Positions 62,815 through 64,000 of a stretch of DNA of 64,000 nt are shown one piece after another. The notes below the pieces were generated by a model. The model was not told the DNA's origin and made no database searches. It saw only the letters and a list, made by a program, of their open reading frames with translations. The translations under genes and the position numbers were made by a program. The DNA lies in assembly GCA_036504735.1 (NCBI GenBank), contig DASXUQ010000019.1, forward strand, positions 248,001 to 312,000, in the 5' to 3' direction. Each line of letters begins with the position of its first letter. Within the stretch, counting starts at the first letter, position 1. Source of the DNA: a bacterium. Lineage in GTDB: Bacteria; Electryoneota; RPQS01.

Positions 62815-64000
62815 GCCAGTATCCCTTCAATTTGGGCGTAAATCTGTTCATCGGTGAAGTGCAATCCCTTGATCGCACCGCTCGGACAGGCCGCCACACA
62901 CGTTCCGCAGGCCTTGCACATGGCCGGATTGATGTTGCTGATCTTTTTGGCCTCGTCGTAGCTGATGGCATTGTACGGACACAGGCCGTTACAGATGCGG
63001 CAGCCGCTGCACAGTTCATCCTGGATTTCGGCGCACGCCGCATCGAGGAAAATCTCGCCCCGGTTCATCAGCTTCATCGCCTGGGCCGCCGCGGCTCCGC
63101 CCTGCGCCACCGTATCGGGAATGTCCTTGGCTCCTTGGCAGACACCGGCGAGGAAAATGCCGTCGGTGGTCGTGGAGACCGGTCCCAGCTTCGGATGGGC
63201 TTCGATGTACCAGCCGTCCGCGCCCGTCGAAATGTTGAATTTGCGGCCAACCTTCGAGGCGTCGGCGTTGGCTTCCAGCGCCGTGCACAGCACCACCATA
63301 TCCACCGGAATCTCGCGGTACTTGCCGATCAGCGTGTCTTCACAGCAGACCATCAGACCGCCTTCGCCCGGACGGCGGTAGTGCGCCGGAATCACTTCCG
63401 CCGCCTTGCCGCGAATCACCGTCACGCCTTCTTCCAGAATGCGGTGATAGAACTCTTCGTAGCCCTTGCCATACGCGCGCATGTCGATGTAAAGCTGGTA
63501 CACCTCGGCGGTGGTCTTTTCCTTGGCCAGATGCGCGAACTTCAGCGCGTACATGCAGCACACGCGGCTGCAATACTTGTGGTGATGGTCGTCACGGCTG
63601 CCGATGCAGTGCAGCAGGGCAATCGAGCGCGGCTCGCTGCCGTCCTGCATTACGATCTTGCCGCCCGTCGGACCCGCCGCGTTGTTCATCTGCTCGAACT
63701 CGATGGCGCTGACCACGTTCGGGTACTTGCCGTAGCCGAACTGCTTCATCGGGGACGGATCGAAATCCTGAAATCCCGTCGCCATGATCACCGTGCCGAC
63801 GTCGATCTCTTCGATCTTGTCCACGTCATCATACTTGATGGCGTTCTTGTCGCACACCTCCGAGCAGATTTCGCAGCCGCCCGTCGAGAAGTGAATACAG
63901 TCTTCCGTGTGAATACGCGGCACATTGGGCACCGCCTGGCGGAACGTCAACGTGATCGCGTTGTTCGGTCCCAGGCGCATATCCTGATGCACCACCGGAC
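62811..64000 (-). CDS. hdrA: heterodisulfide-reductase-like subunit HdrA, C-terminal part
   Basis: About 396 codons are visible and the gene continues past the right edge. It carries the FAD/[4Fe-4S] flavoprotein of HdrA: a ferredoxin-like CEICSEVCDKNAI, TVIMATGFQDFDP near the middle, the CIGSRDD...CSRVCC segment (a cluster/flavin region), and a C-terminal pair of [4Fe-4S] motifs (CSGCRICNGLCP and CKACGTCVAACP). HdrA is the electron-bifurcating flavin site that couples H2 oxidation to reduction of ferredoxin and a second acceptor. No HdrB or HdrC is in the window, so the second acceptor is unknown. Confidence 0.9.
   Translation of the reverse strand, partial: PVVHQDMRLGPNNAITLTFRQAVPNVPRIHTEDCIHFSTGGCEICSEVCDKNAIKYDDVDKIEEIDVGTVIMATGFQDFDPSPMKQFGYGKYPNVVSAIEFEQMNNAAGPTGGKIVMQDGSEPRSIALLHCIGSRDDHHHKYCSRVCCMYALKFAHLAKEKTTAEVYQLYIDMRAYGKGYEEFYHRILEEGVTVIRGKAAEVIPAHYRRPGEGGLMVCCEDTLIGKYREIPVDMVVLCTALEANADASKVGRKFNISTGADGWYIEAHPKLGPVSTTTDGIFLAGVCQGAKDIPDTVAQGGAAAAQAMKLMNRGEIFLDAACAEIQDELCSGCRICNGLCPYNAISYDEAKKISNINPAMCKACGTCVAACPSGAIKGLHFTDEQIYAQIEGILA

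Noticed and set aside
1-64000. tRNA, rRNA, CRISPR, IS elements, prophage genes
   Set aside because: Looked for in both strands by eye; no T-loop/anticodon pattern, repeat-spacer array, transposase or integrase was recognised.

Overview
The window is a gene-dense stretch of a Gram-negative, anaerobic, probably motile bacterium. Three secreted proteins carry signal peptides plus a C-terminal type IX secretion (Por) sorting domain with the usual YPNPFN motif, which points to the FCB (Fibrobacterota-Chlorobiota-Bacteroidota) side of the tree or one of its uncultured relatives. The energy genes are those of an anaerobe running on ferredoxin and H2. I cannot name the phylum from the sequence alone, and I see no IS element, prophage, CRISPR array, rRNA or tRNA.

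Region 1 (1-21.0 kb, minus strand) is redox metabolism. A nuoABCDHIJKLMN operon encodes complex I without the NADH-input subunits NuoE, NuoF and NuoG. It is followed by a small hotdog thioesterase, the two subunits of the bifurcating transhydrogenase NfnAB, a four-gene 2-oxoglutarate-type ferredoxin oxidoreductase (kor), a free 2[4Fe-4S] ferredoxin, and a one-chain pyruvate:ferredoxin oxidoreductase overlapping a dihydroorotate-dehydrogenase-like gene. Together they make reduced ferredoxin from 2-oxoacids and pass it to NADP(H) or, plausibly, to the membrane complex.

Region 2 (21.9-25.8 kb, plus strand) holds a SAM methyltransferase and a large T9SS-secreted repeat protein.

Region 3 (25.8-42.6 kb, minus strand) is the most unusual part. 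It is an array of six methyl-accepting chemotaxis proteins (MCPs) and four CheW adaptors, mostly as repeated cheW-mcp cassettes. The CheW cores and MCP signalling tips are almost identical, while five of the six MCPs carry divergent small four-helix-type sensors and one has a large Cache-type sensor. Around the array sit a receiver-domain response regulator, a degenerate receiver protein, a Fis-type DNA-binding protein, a possible 60-residue small protein and a near-consensus sigma-28 promoter. No cheA, cheY, cheR or cheB is present.

Region 4 (43.0-46.1 kb, plus strand) is a second 2-oxoacid:ferredoxin oxidoreductase (vor-like, with fused beta and gamma subunits), preceded by a 39-residue membrane miniprotein. 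Region 5 (46.2-51.8 kb, minus strand) has three secreted proteins: a beta-propeller-like repeat protein, a T9SS repeat protein and a GH26-like glycosidase with T9SS tail. Region 6 (52.2-64 kb, minus strand) is one long apparent operon: hdrA-mvhD-mvhG-mvhA, a maturation protease without a standard start codon, a free-standing DnaJ-type zinc-finger protein, a probable nickel transporter, then hypF, hypC, hypD, hypE, hypA and hypB. It combines an electron-bifurcating-type [NiFe] hydrogenase with its complete maturation set.
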